A DNA stretch of 52,921 nucleotides, taken from Oscillospiraceae bacterium. GTDB taxonomy: Bacteria; Bacillota; Clostridia; Oscillospirales; Acutalibacteraceae. The notes beneath the pieces are model-generated. The model searched no databases. It was given only the letters and a program-made list of their open reading frames with translations, and was not told where the DNA came from. Location of the stretch: NCBI GenBank assembly GCA_015065845.1, contig SVPQ01000016.1, positions 1-52,921 of the forward strand, written 5' to 3'. Both the position numbers and the translations under genes were made by a program. Positions 37,053-47,600 of this stretch are shown piece after piece; positions within the stretch are counted from its first letter, which is position 1, and each line of letters opens with the position of its first letter.

Positions 37053-38798
37053 TTATTCTTCAACTATAAAATCTATTTGCATTTTATTGAGTTTTGAAAT
37101 TAAAACATCAACAGGCTCCAGATTTTCATTTGCAGTAGGTGACTGACCGTCATTATAAATAGCAGGTCTTAATTTTTCACCGGTTGCTCTCATAATAGCT
37201 TCCTGAATCTGTTCAAAATTCATTTTGTTTTTAAAGAGTGCAGGGAATGCAGGACTCTTTGATTTTATAAATATAGTGTTACCCGCCCTGAAAGCTTCAG
37301 AACCTTGTAGCATCGGGTAAAGCGGTTTGTTTATTTTACCAAATTGCTCTACACAATTGCTCCAAGCTGTAAAGGGTAATGCCTTGTCAGATTCTGTTAC
37401 GAGTGTCATATCAACTGTTGCTTTAGGGGTAATAGGTTCTTCAATTACCGGTGCTGAAACAGGTGGTTCTGATGGTAATGGTGGCTCTTCATCCCTTGTG
37501 TATTGCGGTTTCTCGTTCTGTAAAGGTGTTTCACTTGTCAGCTTTGGTGCTTCTACAACTGGTGGTTTTTCTTCAACAACTGGAGTTTCTCTTATAATTT
37601 CAGTTTGTTGCGGTTGAGAAATAACAGGTGTTGCAGAAACTCCGTTGGCTTTTAACATCATTATCTGAGCCTGTAACTCATCAATTCTTGCAACAAGTGC
37701 AGAATTATCTGTTGAAAGTGCGGGGGAGCAGAGTCTTATAAGTGTTGTTTCAACTTTTGCTCTCTGGTGAGCACTGTATTTAAGTTGTGAAGACTCTGTG
37801 CAAAGAGTTTCCATTATATAAAGAATTGTTCCATAAGTTATATCAGAAGCGAATTCTTTGTAACGATTTAATTCATCTGGTGTGCAGACAACAAATTCTT
37901 CAGGTTTTTTAGTTGTCTTTACAATCATAATGTTTCTGAAATGGTTAACGAGTTCACTAACAAGTCTTTCCATATCACAGGAAGATGCGTGAAGTCGGTC
38001 TATTATATTAAGAATAGTACTGCTATCCTGATTTTTTATGGCGTCAGAAATCTCAAAAAGATAATCTTTACCTAAAAGACCTGCCGCTTTACTTACAGTA
38101 TTGACAGAAATATCTTCACTGAAACTTGCACACTGGTCAAGAATTGAAAGTGCATCTCTCAATGCACCATCTGCAATTCTTGCAATAAGCATTGCGGCAT
38201 CTTCCGCTAAAGTGATTTTCTCGTTCTCTGCTACAAGTAAAAGTCTTTTGGCTATATCTTCAGGTGGAATTCTTCTGAAGTCAAAGCGTTGACATCTTGA
38301 AAGAATAGTAGCGGGGAGCATATGAACTTCTGTTGTTGCAAGAATGAAAAGTACGTGACTTGGTGGTTCTTCGAGTGTTTTTAAAAGTGCATTGAAAGCA
38401 CCGGTTGAAAGCATGTGAACCTCGTCTATGATGTAAACTCTGTACTTTGCAACTGCAGGGGTAAAGTTCGCTTCTTCTCTTAAATCACGGATGTTGTCAA
38501 CACCGTTGTTACTTGCTGCGTCAATCTCGGTTACATCTAAAATCGAACCATCGTCAATACCACGACATACTTCACATTCATTACAAGGGTTACCGTTTTT
38601 GGGATTAAGACAGTTAACTGCCTTTGAGAGTATTTTTGCACAAGTTGTTTTACCTGTACCACGGGAACCTGTAAAAAGATACGCGTGAGAAAGTCTGCCT
38701 GCCTCAACCTCGTGCATCAATGTTTCTGTAATATGACTTTGCCCTGAAACATCGCTGAAAACCTGTGGACGCCACTTTCTGTAAAGTGCCTTATGCAT
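37053..38798 (-). CDS. dnaX: DNA polymerase III subunits gamma/tau
   Basis: The 581-residue clamp-loader subunit has ALYRKWRPQVFSDV at the start, Walker A GSRGTGKTTCAK, a four-cysteine zinc site (CLNPKNGNPCNECEVC), Walker B IDEVHML, and the sensor region ILSRCQRFDFRR. Residues about 370-450 are a Pro/Glu-rich linker, and the end is the tau-specific region. ATG at 38798 is used with GGGGTGAG upstream; the GTG inside that site would add two residues. No strong A6G slippery site for a shorter gamma form was noticed. SRP RNA lies just upstream on the same strand. Confidence 0.96.
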   Translation of the reverse strand: MHKALYRKWRPQVFSDVSGQSHITETLMHEVEAGRLSHAYLFTGSRGTGKTTCAKILSKAVNCLNPKNGNPCNECEVCRGIDDGSILDVTEIDAASNNGVDNIRDLREEANFTPAVAKYRVYIIDEVHMLSTGAFNALLKTLEEPPSHVLFILATTEVHMLPATILSRCQRFDFRRIPPEDIAKRLLLVAENEKITLAEDAAMLIARIADGALRDALSILDQCASFSEDISVNTVSKAAGLLGKDYLFEISDAIKNQDSSTILNIIDRLHASSCDMERLVSELVNHFRNIMIVKTTKKPEEFVVCTPDELNRYKEFASDITYGTILYIMETLCTESSQLKYSAHQRAKVETTLIRLCSPALSTDNSALVARIDELQAQIMMLKANGVSATPVISQPQQTEIIRETPVVEEKPPVVEAPKLTSETPLQNEKPQYTRDEEPPLPSEPPVSAPVIEEPITPKATVDMTLVTESDKALPFTAWSNCVEQFGKINKPLYPMLQGSEAFRAGNTIFIKSKSPAFPALFKNKMNFEQIQEAIMRATGEKLRPAIYNDGQSPTANENLEPVDVLISKLNKMQIDFIVEE

Positions 38799-38829
38799 TT
38801 TGCTCACCCCTTGTAAAAAAATAAAATAA

Positions 38830-38972
38830 TACACTCAACTCGGTCATACGACGAATAGGCGGACTGTGGCGCACAGAACTATCCGCTTAATGCTGCTCGG
38901 TTCCCCGCCTGACATGGTTCACGGTGCCCCGTCGCACAGGACCCACTCGTCGCATGACGGAGCTGAGTGTGC
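38830..38972 (-). ncRNA. ffs: SRP RNA (4.5S-like)
   Basis: On the minus strand the universally conserved domain IV is visible: CCATGTCAGGCGGGGAACCG then AGCAGCA, the Ffh-binding hairpin. The ends ACACTCAGCTCCGTCATGCG and the complementary 3' end form one long irregular rod. At about 143 nt without an Alu-type 5' domain it is the short form, shorter than the Bacillus scRNA. Its place before dnaX is the classic Firmicute order. End points are accurate to a few bases. Confidence 0.93.
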
Positions 38973-38983
38973 TTTAGGTAAGT

Positions 38984-39012
38984 ATTATAACTTATTTGAA
39001 TTCAAAAATCAA
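38984..39012 (-). promoter_or_regulatory. Promoter of SRP RNA
   Basis: On the minus strand TTGATT and TATAAT are separated by 17 bp; the expected start falls about 5 bases before the SRP RNA 5' end. It may also drive dnaX-ybaB-recR. Confidence 0.7.
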
Positions 39013-39040
39013 TAGAAATTGTATGAAATTCAGTTGAAAA

Positions 39041-39784
39041 TTAACCTTCGTATTCGTCTTCGTTTTCCCAGTTATGCCAGATTGCCTGAATATCGTCATT
39101 ATCTTCAAACATTTCTAACATTCTGCTCATTTGTTTCATCTGGTCTTGGTCTTCAAGACGAGTGTAGGTCTGTGGAATGTAAGCAACTTCTGCAGAAACA
39201 AATTTGTAGCCTTTTGCTTCAAGGTCACCGCTTACAGCACCTAAATCGTTAGGTTCTGTACGGATTTCAAAGATTTCTTCATCATCTGTAAGGAAATCTG
39301 TTGCACCACATTCAATAGCATCTTCCATAAGTTTTTCTTCGTCAATGCCTTCTTTTTCAACAATGATAACACCGAAACGGTCAAACATAAACATAACGCA
39401 ACCGGATGTACCCATATTACCACCGAACTTGTCGAAGTAGTGACGAACATCACCAGCGGTACGGTTACGGTTATCTGTAAGTGCTTCAACAACTACTGCA
39501 ATACCAGCCGGGCCATAGCCTTCGTATACGATATTTTCATAGTTTTCAGTTGAGTTATCACCAGCAGCTTTTTTTATGATTCTTTCAATGTTTTCGTTAG
39601 GAACATTGTTTGCTTTAGCTTTTGCAATAACATCTTTTAATTTAGAGTTACCAGCAGGGTCTGGGCCGCCTTCACGAACAGCAACTGCGATTTCTCTACC
39701 GATTTTTGTAAAGACTTTTGCTCTTGCACCGTCAGTTTTTTCTTTCTTTCTTTTAATTGTGCTCCATTTTGAATGTCCTGACAT
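39041..39784 (-). CDS. yebC: YebC/PmpR family protein
   Basis: The 247-residue protein has the family start MSGHSKWSTIKRKKEKTDGA and RAKVFTKIGREIAVAVREGG, then NVPNENIERIIKKA, IVYEGYGPAGIAVVVEALTD, and GGNMGTSGCVMFMF. The family was long called a transcriptional regulator; several members are now linked to translation of difficult sequences on the ribosome. AAAGGAG lies 9 bases before the ATG. It is a single gene divergent from the M16 gene at 39931. Confidence 0.95.
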   Translation of the reverse strand: MSGHSKWSTIKRKKEKTDGARAKVFTKIGREIAVAVREGGPDPAGNSKLKDVIAKAKANNVPNENIERIIKKAAGDNSTENYENIVYEGYGPAGIAVVVEALTDNRNRTAGDVRHYFDKFGGNMGTSGCVMFMFDRFGVIIVEKEGIDEEKLMEDAIECGATDFLTDDEEIFEIRTEPNDLGAVSGDLEAKGYKFVSAEVAYIPQTYTRLEDQDQMKQMSRMLEMFEDNDDIQAIWHNWENEDEYEG

Positions 39785-39887
39785 TTATAAAACTCCTTTA
39801 AAAAGAAATATAATGTAATTTAACTGCAATATATTATCACATAGTTTGTAGTTTGTCAATTGTAACTGGTGCATAGTTATGTAAAAT

Positions 39888-39916
39888 TTGGCAATAATAC
39901 TAACAAAATATATAGT
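39888..39916 (+). promoter_or_regulatory. Possible promoter of the yfmF-yfmH-lgt-folD operon
   Basis: TTGGCA (39888-39893) and TATAGT (39911-39916) are 17 bp apart. The predicted start would fall about 8 bases before the ATG and cut into the GAGGA Shine-Dalgarno. An alternative with TAAAAT at 39882-39887 and TTGTAA 16 bp upstream would leave a longer leader. Confidence 0.4.
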
Positions 39917-39930
39917 ATGAGGATATTTGT

Positions 39931-41307
39931 ATGAAAAATAATAAAAAACTATGGAAATATTTAGTAAAATGTGGTAAAATAAACGGAATTAATGTTTATC
40001 CGTTTAGGAGTGATTCTTTGAAATACACATTTGACTTTAAAAATATAGGTGAAGCAACGGAATTCTGCACTGTTAAGGCAGAAGGTTTTAAAACTGCGTG
40101 TGCGTCAGTAAGTTTTATGATTCCGCTTTCAGAAGATGCTTCGGTTTTTGCTTTGATACCAAATATTCTTACTCGTTCTTCAGAAAAATACCCTACAGTT
40201 ACATTACTCGAAAAGAAGCTGGCAACTCTTTATGGAGCAGAAATTTTAGCAGATGTTTCTAAAATCGGTGAAAATCAGGTTTTAAAACTTGCTATTGCTT
40301 CTATTGATGACAGATTTGCACTTGATAACGAAAGTATTGTGACAGAATGTTGTCGTGTTCTTTTTGAATTGATTTTTAACCCTAAATTTGTGAATAACAC
40401 TTTTGACAATGATGAAGTCGAAAGCGAAAAACGACTTTTAGCAGAGCAGTTGGGTGCTGAAATGAGTGATAAGAGAACTTATGCTAAAAATCGTCTTGAA
40501 GAAATAATGTGTGAAGAAGAACTTTATGGTATCAACAGATTAGGTACTGTTGATAAAATAAATGCTGTAACAAAAGAAAGTCTTACAGATGCATATAAAA
40601 AAGTTTTAAGTACAGCAAAAATTCTTGTATCTGTAAGTGCTAATGGTAATATTGAAACAGAAAATATAAAAAATCTATTTTTGGAATATGCAAAAGGAAT
40701 TGAGAGAAAACCTGAAAAGCAAGAAACTCTTTATGTTGAAAATGCAGAAGATGTTACTTATGTAAAAGAAACTGCACCTGTAAAACAGGGCAAACTTGTT
40801 ATGGGATTCAGATTGGGTATGAAAGACCGTAATGATGACTACGCTGCAAAGAGAATTATGTCTGATGTTTTCGGTGGTAACCCTAACTCGAAACTTTTTA
40901 AAGTTGTGAGAGAAGAAATGAGCCTTTGCTACTATTGTTCTTCAAGAATGATAAGAGCAAAAGGTATAATGATTGTGCAGAGTGGTATTGAAAGTTTTAA
41001 TGAAGAAAAGGCTAAAAATGCTATTTTAGACCAACTTGAAGAAATTAAAAAAGGTAATTTTACAGAAGAAGATTTAGAAGCGTCTAAAAAATCACTTGAA
41101 GATGCATTCAAAAGTGTGAGTGATAGTCCTGAAGGACTTGATTCATGGTTTACAACTCAACTTGAACACAGTGAATATCTGTATCCTGAAGATTATATAA
41201 ATATGTTTAAAGGTGTTACAAAAGAAGATGTTATAAGAGCAGCAAATGATGTAACTCTAGACACTGTATTTATGTTAGAGGGTACTGAAGAAGGGGATGA
41301 AGAATAA
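39931..41307 (+). CDS. yfmF: M16-like protein without catalytic site (YfmF type)
   Basis: The 458-residue protein has the two-lobed M16 peptidase fold (about 1-225 and 226-458) but lacks the zinc-binding H-x-x-E-H motif at its N-terminal position, where it reads ACASVSFMIPL. That fits the non-catalytic member of the YfmF/YfmH pair, named in databases for association with modification of elongation factor P. RLGTVDKINAVTKESL and GNPNSKLFKVVREEMSLCYY are typical M16 segments. Its stop overlaps the start of the catalytic partner by one base. The biochemical role of the pair is unsure. Confidence 0.85.
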   Translation: MKNNKKLWKYLVKCGKINGINVYPFRSDSLKYTFDFKNIGEATEFCTVKAEGFKTACASVSFMIPLSEDASVFALIPNILTRSSEKYPTVTLLEKKLATLYGAEILADVSKIGENQVLKLAIASIDDRFALDNESIVTECCRVLFELIFNPKFVNNTFDNDEVESEKRLLAEQLGAEMSDKRTYAKNRLEEIMCEEELYGINRLGTVDKINAVTKESLTDAYKKVLSTAKILVSVSANGNIETENIKNLFLEYAKGIERKPEKQETLYVENAEDVTYVKETAPVKQGKLVMGFRLGMKDRNDDYAAKRIMSDVFGGNPNSKLFKVVREEMSLCYYCSSRMIRAKGIMIVQSGIESFNEEKAKNAILDQLEEIKKGNFTEEDLEASKKSLEDAFKSVSDSPEGLDSWFTTQLEHSEYLYPEDYINMFKGVTKEDVIRAANDVTLDTVFMLEGTEEGDEE

Positions 41308-42581
41308 TGGAATATATCAAAAACGATATTTTAGATGAAGGTTATTATTCAATAGACCATAAATCAGGACTTAAAATTTTTGTTTATCCTAAAAAAGATT
41401 ATGCTTCTACCTATGCTGTATTCGGTACAAAATACGGTTCTATTGATACTCGTTTCAAAAGAAGTGATAAAGATGAATTTATTGAAATTCCTGAGGGTAC
41501 TGCACACTTTTTAGAGCATAAACTTTTTGAAAGTGAAGAACTCGATGCCTTTCAGAGATATGCAAAAACAGGTGCATCGGCAAATGCTTACACAAGTTTT
41601 GACAGAACCTGCTACCTTTTTACTTGCACAGGTCATTTTAAAGAGAATTTTGAAATATTGCTTGACTTTGTAAAACACCCGTATTTTACAGAAGAGACTG
41701 TGCAGAAAGAACAAGGTATTATAGGTCAGGAAATAGATATGTACAAAGATTTACCTGACTGGGTTTGTCTTTTTAATATGCTTTCGGGTATGTATCATAA
41801 TCATCCTGTAAAAATTGATATTGCAGGTACAAAACAATCTATTTCACAGATTACTGCAAAAATGCTTTTTGATTGTTATGACACTTTTTATAATCTTTCA
41901 AATATGGCACTTGCAGTTGCAGGTAATGTAACACCTGAAGAGGTAATTGAAATTGCCGACAGACTTTTAGAAAAAGAAGAAAAAGTTACGGTTGAGAGGG
42001 CATTTAAAAATGAACCTGAGACAATTGTAAAACAATATGTCGAAGAAAAACTTGCGCTCGTAACACCTGTTTTCTGTCTTGGTTATAAGGAAAATTATGA
42101 AACTCCGGAAAGAACAATAAAAGAAACTATCGGTAAAAGTTTGCTTTTGGATATGATTGCGGGGCAGAGTTCTGATTTATATAAAGAACTTCTTGATTGT
42201 GGTCTTATAAACGACAGTTTTTCAACAGAATATTTCAACGGTCATGGGTATGCTACACCAATGTTTTCAGGCGAGTCTCTTGACCCTAAAAAAGTTGCAA
42301 AACTTATTGATGAAAAAATTTCTCATTATAAAGAAAAAGGTTTCACAAGTGAAGAATTTGAAATTGTTAGAAAGAAACATTATGGCAAGACGGTAAGAGC
42401 ATTTACGGATGTTGACACTATTGCGAATGGTCTTGTTGTATCACATTTTGATAATGACGACCTCTTTTCAGAATTTAAAGTGTTACAGGAAATTACGGCA
42501 GAATATTGCTATGAATTATTGAAAAATTCATTTAACAAAGATTTGGCAGTGCTTTCAGTAGTAATGCCAAAAGAAATATAG
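41307..42581 (+). CDS. yfmH: M16 family zinc metallopeptidase (YfmH type)
   Basis: The 424-residue protein has the inverted zinc motif H-F-L-E-H (GTAHFLEHKLFES, about residue 67), SANAYTSFDRTCYLFT, and the downstream glutamate region (VQKEQGIIGQEIDMY). It is the catalytic partner of the preceding inactive M16 protein, an arrangement like mitochondrial processing-peptidase pairs. It is cytoplasmic with no signal peptide. It is followed 9 bases later by lgt in the same operon. The native substrate is unknown. Confidence 0.9.
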   Translation: MEYIKNDILDEGYYSIDHKSGLKIFVYPKKDYASTYAVFGTKYGSIDTRFKRSDKDEFIEIPEGTAHFLEHKLFESEELDAFQRYAKTGASANAYTSFDRTCYLFTCTGHFKENFEILLDFVKHPYFTEETVQKEQGIIGQEIDMYKDLPDWVCLFNMLSGMYHNHPVKIDIAGTKQSISQITAKMLFDCYDTFYNLSNMALAVAGNVTPEEVIEIADRLLEKEEKVTVERAFKNEPETIVKQYVEEKLALVTPVFCLGYKENYETPERTIKETIGKSLLLDMIAGQSSDLYKELLDCGLINDSFSTEYFNGHGYATPMFSGESLDPKKVAKLIDEKISHYKEKGFTSEEFEIVRKKHYGKTVRAFTDVDTIANGLVVSHFDNDDLFSEFKVLQEITAEYCYELLKNSFNKDLAVLSVVMPKEI

Positions 42582-42590
42582 GAGTTTATT

Positions 42591-43625
42591 ATGATTGAAT
42601 GGTTTGCAGACTTTTCAAGAGTGTCCTTTGGTGGAATTGAAAATGTCTTTGATGTATCATCAGTTTTTTGCGAATTTTATGTAGGCGGTAATCTTTATTC
42701 TATCAAATGGTATGGTGTTATTATTGCCTTCGGTTTGGTTCTGGCGGCACTTTTTGGTGGTAGAATTGCTTATACCTGGAAAATGGATTTAAGCAAAATG
42801 GTCGATGTTTTAATATATGGTATGTTCGGCGGAATAATTTGCGCAAGAGCATATTATGTTGCTTTTGAGTGGGATTATTACAGTGTTCATCCTGATGAAA
42901 TTTTTCAGATATGGCGTGGTGGTCTTGCAATTTACGGTGGTATTATAGGTGGACTTATTGCTGCATTTATCACTTGTAAAGTTGAAAAACTCAATTTTTA
43001 TAATTTGCTTGACTGTGCGGGAATGTCGCTTTTAATAGGTCAGGGTATAGGCAGATGGGGTAACTACGCTAATCAGGAAGCATTCGGTGTATTTACAAAT
43101 GGCAATTACGGAATGATGAGTGATAAAGTCATTTCGTACATAGAAAAAAATCCTGAACTTTACGGACTTCAGGGTGTAGAGAATATACCGGAGTATATTG
43201 AGGCAAATAATTTGTTTGTTCATCCTACTTTCTTTTACGAATTCGCGTGGTGTATGCTAGGTGTTTTAGTGCTTTATATTATTACACGCAAATTCAGAAA
43301 GTTCAGCGGTCAGACATTTTTGTGTTACGGTATATGGTACGGAATTGAAAGAGCATTTGTAGAAGGACTTCGCACAGACAGTCTTTATATTGGTGGTACT
43401 GGTTTAAGAGTTTCACAAGTTTTATCAGTTGCAATTGTAGCAGTTTGTGCGGTTATTCTTGTAGTTAAACTTTTAAGTTTAAGAAAGAAACCTGTTTTGA
43501 TTGAAGGTGTTGACTATTTCCCTGCAGATGAAAAACAAGTGAAAAAAGAAAAGAAAAACAAACCTGTAAAAGCGGAAAATGAAACCGTAGATTTTGCTGA
43601 TGAAGATAAAAAAGGTGAAGAATAA
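42591..43625 (+). CDS. lgt: Lgt, prolipoprotein diacylglyceryl transferase
   Basis: The 344-residue, multi-helix membrane enzyme moves diacylglycerol from phosphatidylglycerol to the lipobox cysteine of prelipoproteins. Signature segments are YSIKWYGVIIAFGLVLA, the conserved LIGQGIGRWGNYANQEAFG (about residues 147-165), HPTFFYEFAW and the arginine region GIERAFVEGLRTDSL. A charged, Lys-rich cytoplasmic tail of about 50 residues (KKEKKNKPVKAENE) is longer than usual. At least two lipoproteins, at 2918 and 4653, are encoded in this window. Its stop overlaps the folD start by one base. Confidence 0.95.
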   Translation: MIEWFADFSRVSFGGIENVFDVSSVFCEFYVGGNLYSIKWYGVIIAFGLVLAALFGGRIAYTWKMDLSKMVDVLIYGMFGGIICARAYYVAFEWDYYSVHPDEIFQIWRGGLAIYGGIIGGLIAAFITCKVEKLNFYNLLDCAGMSLLIGQGIGRWGNYANQEAFGVFTNGNYGMMSDKVISYIEKNPELYGLQGVENIPEYIEANNLFVHPTFFYEFAWCMLGVLVLYIITRKFRKFSGQTFLCYGIWYGIERAFVEGLRTDSLYIGGTGLRVSQVLSVAIVAVCAVILVVKLLSLRKKPVLIEGVDYFPADEKQVKKEKKNKPVKAENETVDFADEDKKGEE

Positions 43626-44464
43626 TGGCAATTATAATTGATGGTAAAGAAGTTGCAAAAGAAAAAAGAGAACAGATTAAAAGTCGTGTTGAATCTTTAA
43701 AATCACAAGGAAAAACAGCTGGTCTTGCAGTTATTATTGTTGGTGAAAATCCTGCTTCAAGAGTTTATGTTAATAATAAGAAAAAAGGTTGTCTTGAAGT
43801 TGGAATTGAGTCTTTTGAATATGCTCTGCCGGAGAATACAACAGAGCAGGAATTAAAAGAACTTGTTGAAAAACTTAATAATGACGATAAAGTAAATGGT
43901 ATTTTGTGTCAATTGCCTTTACCAAAACATATAAACGAAGATGCAGTTATAAATACTATTTCGCCAGAGAAAGATGTTGATGCATTCCATCCGCAGAATG
44001 TAGGCCATATCATGATTGGTGACTATACATTTTTGCCTTGTACTCCTGCTGGTATTATGGAAATGCTTAAGTTTTATAATATTTCTGTAAGTGGTAAAAA
44101 ATGTGTTGTAATAGGCAGAAGTAATATTGTAGGTAAACCTATGGCGATGCTTTTGCTTAAAGAAAATGGCACAGTTGAAATCTGCCACTCAAGAACAGAA
44201 AATTTAAAAGAGGAAACACTTTCTGCTGATATTTTAGTTGCTGCAGTAGGTAAAACAAAGTTTGTGACAGAAGACATGGTAAAACAAGGTGCAGTAGTAA
44301 TTGATGTTGGTATGAACAGAGATGAAAATGGTAAACTTTGTGGTGATGTTGACTTTGAAAATGTAAAAGAAAAGGCATCGTATATAACGCCTGTGCCAGG
44401 TGGTGTTGGGCCTATGACAATTACAATGCTTCTTGAAAATACAGTGCGAGCGGTAGAAGATTAA
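43625..44464 (+). CDS. folD: FolD, methylenetetrahydrofolate dehydrogenase/cyclohydrolase
   Basis: The 279-residue bifunctional enzyme interconverts 5,10-methylene-, methenyl- and 10-formyl-tetrahydrofolate with NADP. It has the catalytic lysine segment SRVYVNNKKKGCLEVGI, QLPLPKHINEDAVI, PEKDVDAFHPQNVG, LPCTPAGIMEML, the nucleotide-binding VVIGRSNIVGKPMAMLL, and the end segment TPVPGGVGPMTITMLL. Length is normal. It is the last gene of the yfmF-yfmH-lgt-folD operon and is followed by a strong terminator. Confidence 0.97.
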   Translation: MAIIIDGKEVAKEKREQIKSRVESLKSQGKTAGLAVIIVGENPASRVYVNNKKKGCLEVGIESFEYALPENTTEQELKELVEKLNNDDKVNGILCQLPLPKHINEDAVINTISPEKDVDAFHPQNVGHIMIGDYTFLPCTPAGIMEMLKFYNISVSGKKCVVIGRSNIVGKPMAMLLLKENGTVEICHSRTENLKEETLSADILVAAVGKTKFVTEDMVKQGAVVIDVGMNRDENGKLCGDVDFENVKEKASYITPVPGGVGPMTITMLLENTVRAVED

Positions 44465-44523
44465 AAATATAGTGTAACTTACACATAAAATCAATGTAAA
44501 TTTTGGTTAATTTTAAAACATAA

Positions 44524-44572
44524 AACCCCGTTCAGTTACAAGCTGATTGCTTGACAACTGAATGGGGTTATT
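44524..44572 (+). terminator. Terminator after folD, overlapping the next promoter
   Basis: AACCCCGTTCAGTT (44524-44537) pairs with AACTGAATGGGGTT (44556-44569), and the loop holds a second stem CAAGC/GCTTG. The T tract is short (TTATTGT). The right arm lies within the promoter of the next gene. Confidence 0.75.
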
Positions 44573-44579
44573 GTATAAT
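44551..44579 (+). promoter_or_regulatory. Consensus promoter of the LRR protein gene
   Basis: A perfect TTGACA (44551-44556) and a perfect TATAAT (44574-44579) are 17 bp apart with TG just before the -10 box. This is the closest to consensus in the window. The -35 box is in the loop and right arm of the folD terminator. A leader of about 64 bases precedes the ATG. Confidence 0.9.
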
Positions 44580-44649
44580 AATGTGGTATGTAAACTAGTG
44601 TAATAGTTTGTATTATGCAGAATTTTTTAGTGGAAGGGATGCGTGTTAA

Positions 44650-47600
44650 ATGACAGCATTGAAAAAACCTTTGAGTGGCATTTTAGCGTTTATATTAGTA
44701 TTCGCTTTTGTGGCTGTCACTCCAATTGTAGCTTTTGCGGAAGATGAAGTAATTGAATTTTCCAAAGAAGAAATCGAACTTAACAAAAAGCAAGAAGATG
44801 GCTTTGAGTATGTTAGAACTTCTGACGGTTCAGCAGCTATTTTAGTAGGCTATGTTGGTACTGAAACTGAAGTTAAAATTCCATCTTCAATCAATAACCT
44901 TAAAGTTATTGAAATTGCTGATGAAGCATTTATGAATAACACATCAATCACTAAAGTAACAGCAACTAACAATATTGTTACAATCGGTGACAGAGTGTTT
45001 ATGGGTTGTACTTCTCTTAAAGAAGTAAAAGCAATTAAGGCAGTTACTTCTATGGGTGAATCAGTATTTGAAGGTTGTACTTCTCTTACAGATGTTACAA
45101 TTCCTGATACAGTTGTTAAAATTCCGGCTCGTACATTCTATGGTTGTTCTGCTCTTGCAGAAGCAGTGGCACACAAAAACTTAAAAGGTGTTTCTCCTGA
45201 TGCTTTAACAGGAACAGCCTGGGAACAAAGTCAACCAGATGGTGCTTTGGCTTTCGGTAGAATTTGCTACGGTTATAAAGGTAATGTAACAAACCTTGTT
45301 ATTCCAGAAGGCGTTTCAATCATTGAACCTTATGCATTCCTTGGTTGCGAACAAATAAAAACAGTTGAATTTGGTCCTGATGTTGAAGAAATTGGTCTTT
45401 ATGCATTCCAGAATTGCGTAAACCTTGAAACAATGGTTTGCAGTTCAGCAGTTTCAATTATCGGTGCGGGTGCGTTCAAAGGTTGTTCTTCACTTAAAGA
45501 AGCAGATTTTTCTGAATGTACTATTTCAACAATCGGTTACGAAAGTTTTGCTGGTTGTTCATCTCTTGCAAGTGTTAAACTTCATGAAACCCTCAGTGAT
45601 ATCGGTGTAAGAGCATTTGAAGGTACAGCAGTTAAAACTATTGAATTAGGTAAGAATGTTAATTCAATTGGCAAAGATGTATTCCTTAACAACAAAGTTT
45701 TTGAAGGATTTACAGTTGTAGATAAAAATAAAGATTATTCAACAGTTGATGGTGTTCTTTATAATAAAGATGGTAACAGTATTATAATGTTCCCGGCAGG
45801 TAAAACTGGTGCATTCCAGCTTCCACAGGGTGTTTCTGAAATCCGTGAAGGTGCTTTCAAAAACTCTGCAATTACAGAAATAAATATTCCACAGGATTCT
45901 GCACTTGATACAATTGGTAATAATGCATTTGAATCAGCAAAAATCACTTCAATCTCTCTTCCGGAAGCAGTAACAGTAATCAATTCTGAAACATTCAAGA
46001 ATGCAGAAAATCTTAAAGCAGTTGAACTCGGTTCAAATGTTTCAAAAATCAGTAAATCTGCTTTTGAAGGAACAAAATCATTAACCGAAATTAATCTCCC
46101 TGATACACTCAGTGATGTTTCTGCTTACGCATTCAAAAACACAGGTCTTGTTACTGTGAATATTGGTAACGGTGTTGTAAGAATCGGCACAGAGGCTTTT
46201 GCAGATAACAAAGCACTTAAAGAAGTTATTTTAGGTGAAAATCTTGAAAAACTTGGTACTGGTTCATTTAAGAACTGCGTTGCTCTTTCAAAGATTAATC
46301 TTCCCGTTAATGTAAATAATTTTGATATGACTGCTTTTGAAGGTTGTAAAGCTCTTAAAAAGATTGCAGTTTCAAACGATAACCAGAACTTCAAAGTTGC
46401 AGCAGGTGCTATTTATTCTGCTGATGGTAAAACTCTTGTAGCGGTTGCAAACAATGCACTTACTGAACTTACAATTGCAGATGGTACAGAAGTTATTGCT
46501 GCTAATGCATTTGATTTAGCAACAGGTATAAATAAAATCACATTCCCTGCAACTCTTGTAAATGTAAAGAATGGTGCCCTTGATGTTACAAACTGGTTCA
46601 AAGCACAAGGCGATGCGGTTTACGCAGGTCCTGTTCTCTACAAAGTAACAGGTAATGTAGCAGAACTTGCAATTGCTGACAAAACAACTTCAATTGCAGA
46701 TAATGCAGTAAATAATAAAACAGTTAAAGCAGTGACAATTCCTGCAACAGTTAAAACTATCGGTGCTTATGCATTTGCAGATTCAGGTGTTTCAGCGATT
46801 GTAATTCCTGATTCAGTAACAGTAATCGGAAACAATGCATTCCAGGGTGCAAAGTCACTTAAAAAGATTACACTTTCAAAAGCACTTGAAATAATGGGCA
46901 AAGCAATGTTTAAAGGTTGCGTAGCACTTACTTCAGTTAAAATTCCTGCAACAGTTAAAAATATTCCGGTTGATGCATTCCTTAACTGTAAATCACTTGT
47001 TAAAGTAGATTTAGGTTCAGTTGAAACAATTGCAAAATATGCATTCTCAAATTGTGAAAAACTTATAACAATTGAACTTCCTCAGACACTTACAGAACTT
47101 GACCCAATGAGCTTCTTTGGTTGTAAAGAACTTGAGGCAGTTAATGTAAAAGAAGGTAACGCAAAGTTCAAGTCAGTAGATGGTGTTGTTATTACAACAA
47201 ACGAAGAAAATGTATTTGATACAATTGCAATGTATCCTGCTGGTAAACTTGGTGGATATACAGTTGCTGATGACATTAAAGTTGTTGCAGACAGAGCATT
47301 CTATGATTGTGATAATCTTGCAGAAGTTACATTCCCTTCAGGTATAGAAAGAATTGGTAATGAAGCATTCTTCGATTGCGACCAACTTCTTTCAATCACA
47401 CTCCCAGAAGGTGCAAGAAATGTAGGCGACTATGCTTTCGCTTCTTGTAACGAACTTCGTGAGTTTATTGTAAACAGTAACCTTACAGAGTATTCAGACA
47501 ATGTATTTGATGGTTGCTACTACTTCAATAAAGAGTTAGTTACAATCAATGTTACAGAAAGTTCAGCAGTATTTATTATTGGTATTGTTTTAATCTTCGT

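Noticed and set aside
37053-38798. Programmed frameshift in dnaX
   Set aside because: The A-rich stretch in this gene (ATAAAAAATCAG) is not a standard slippery heptamer followed by a clear stem.
39019-39252. Plus-strand frame overlapping the end of yebC
   Set aside because: It is a shadow of yebC on the opposite strand without a ribosome site or recognisable product.
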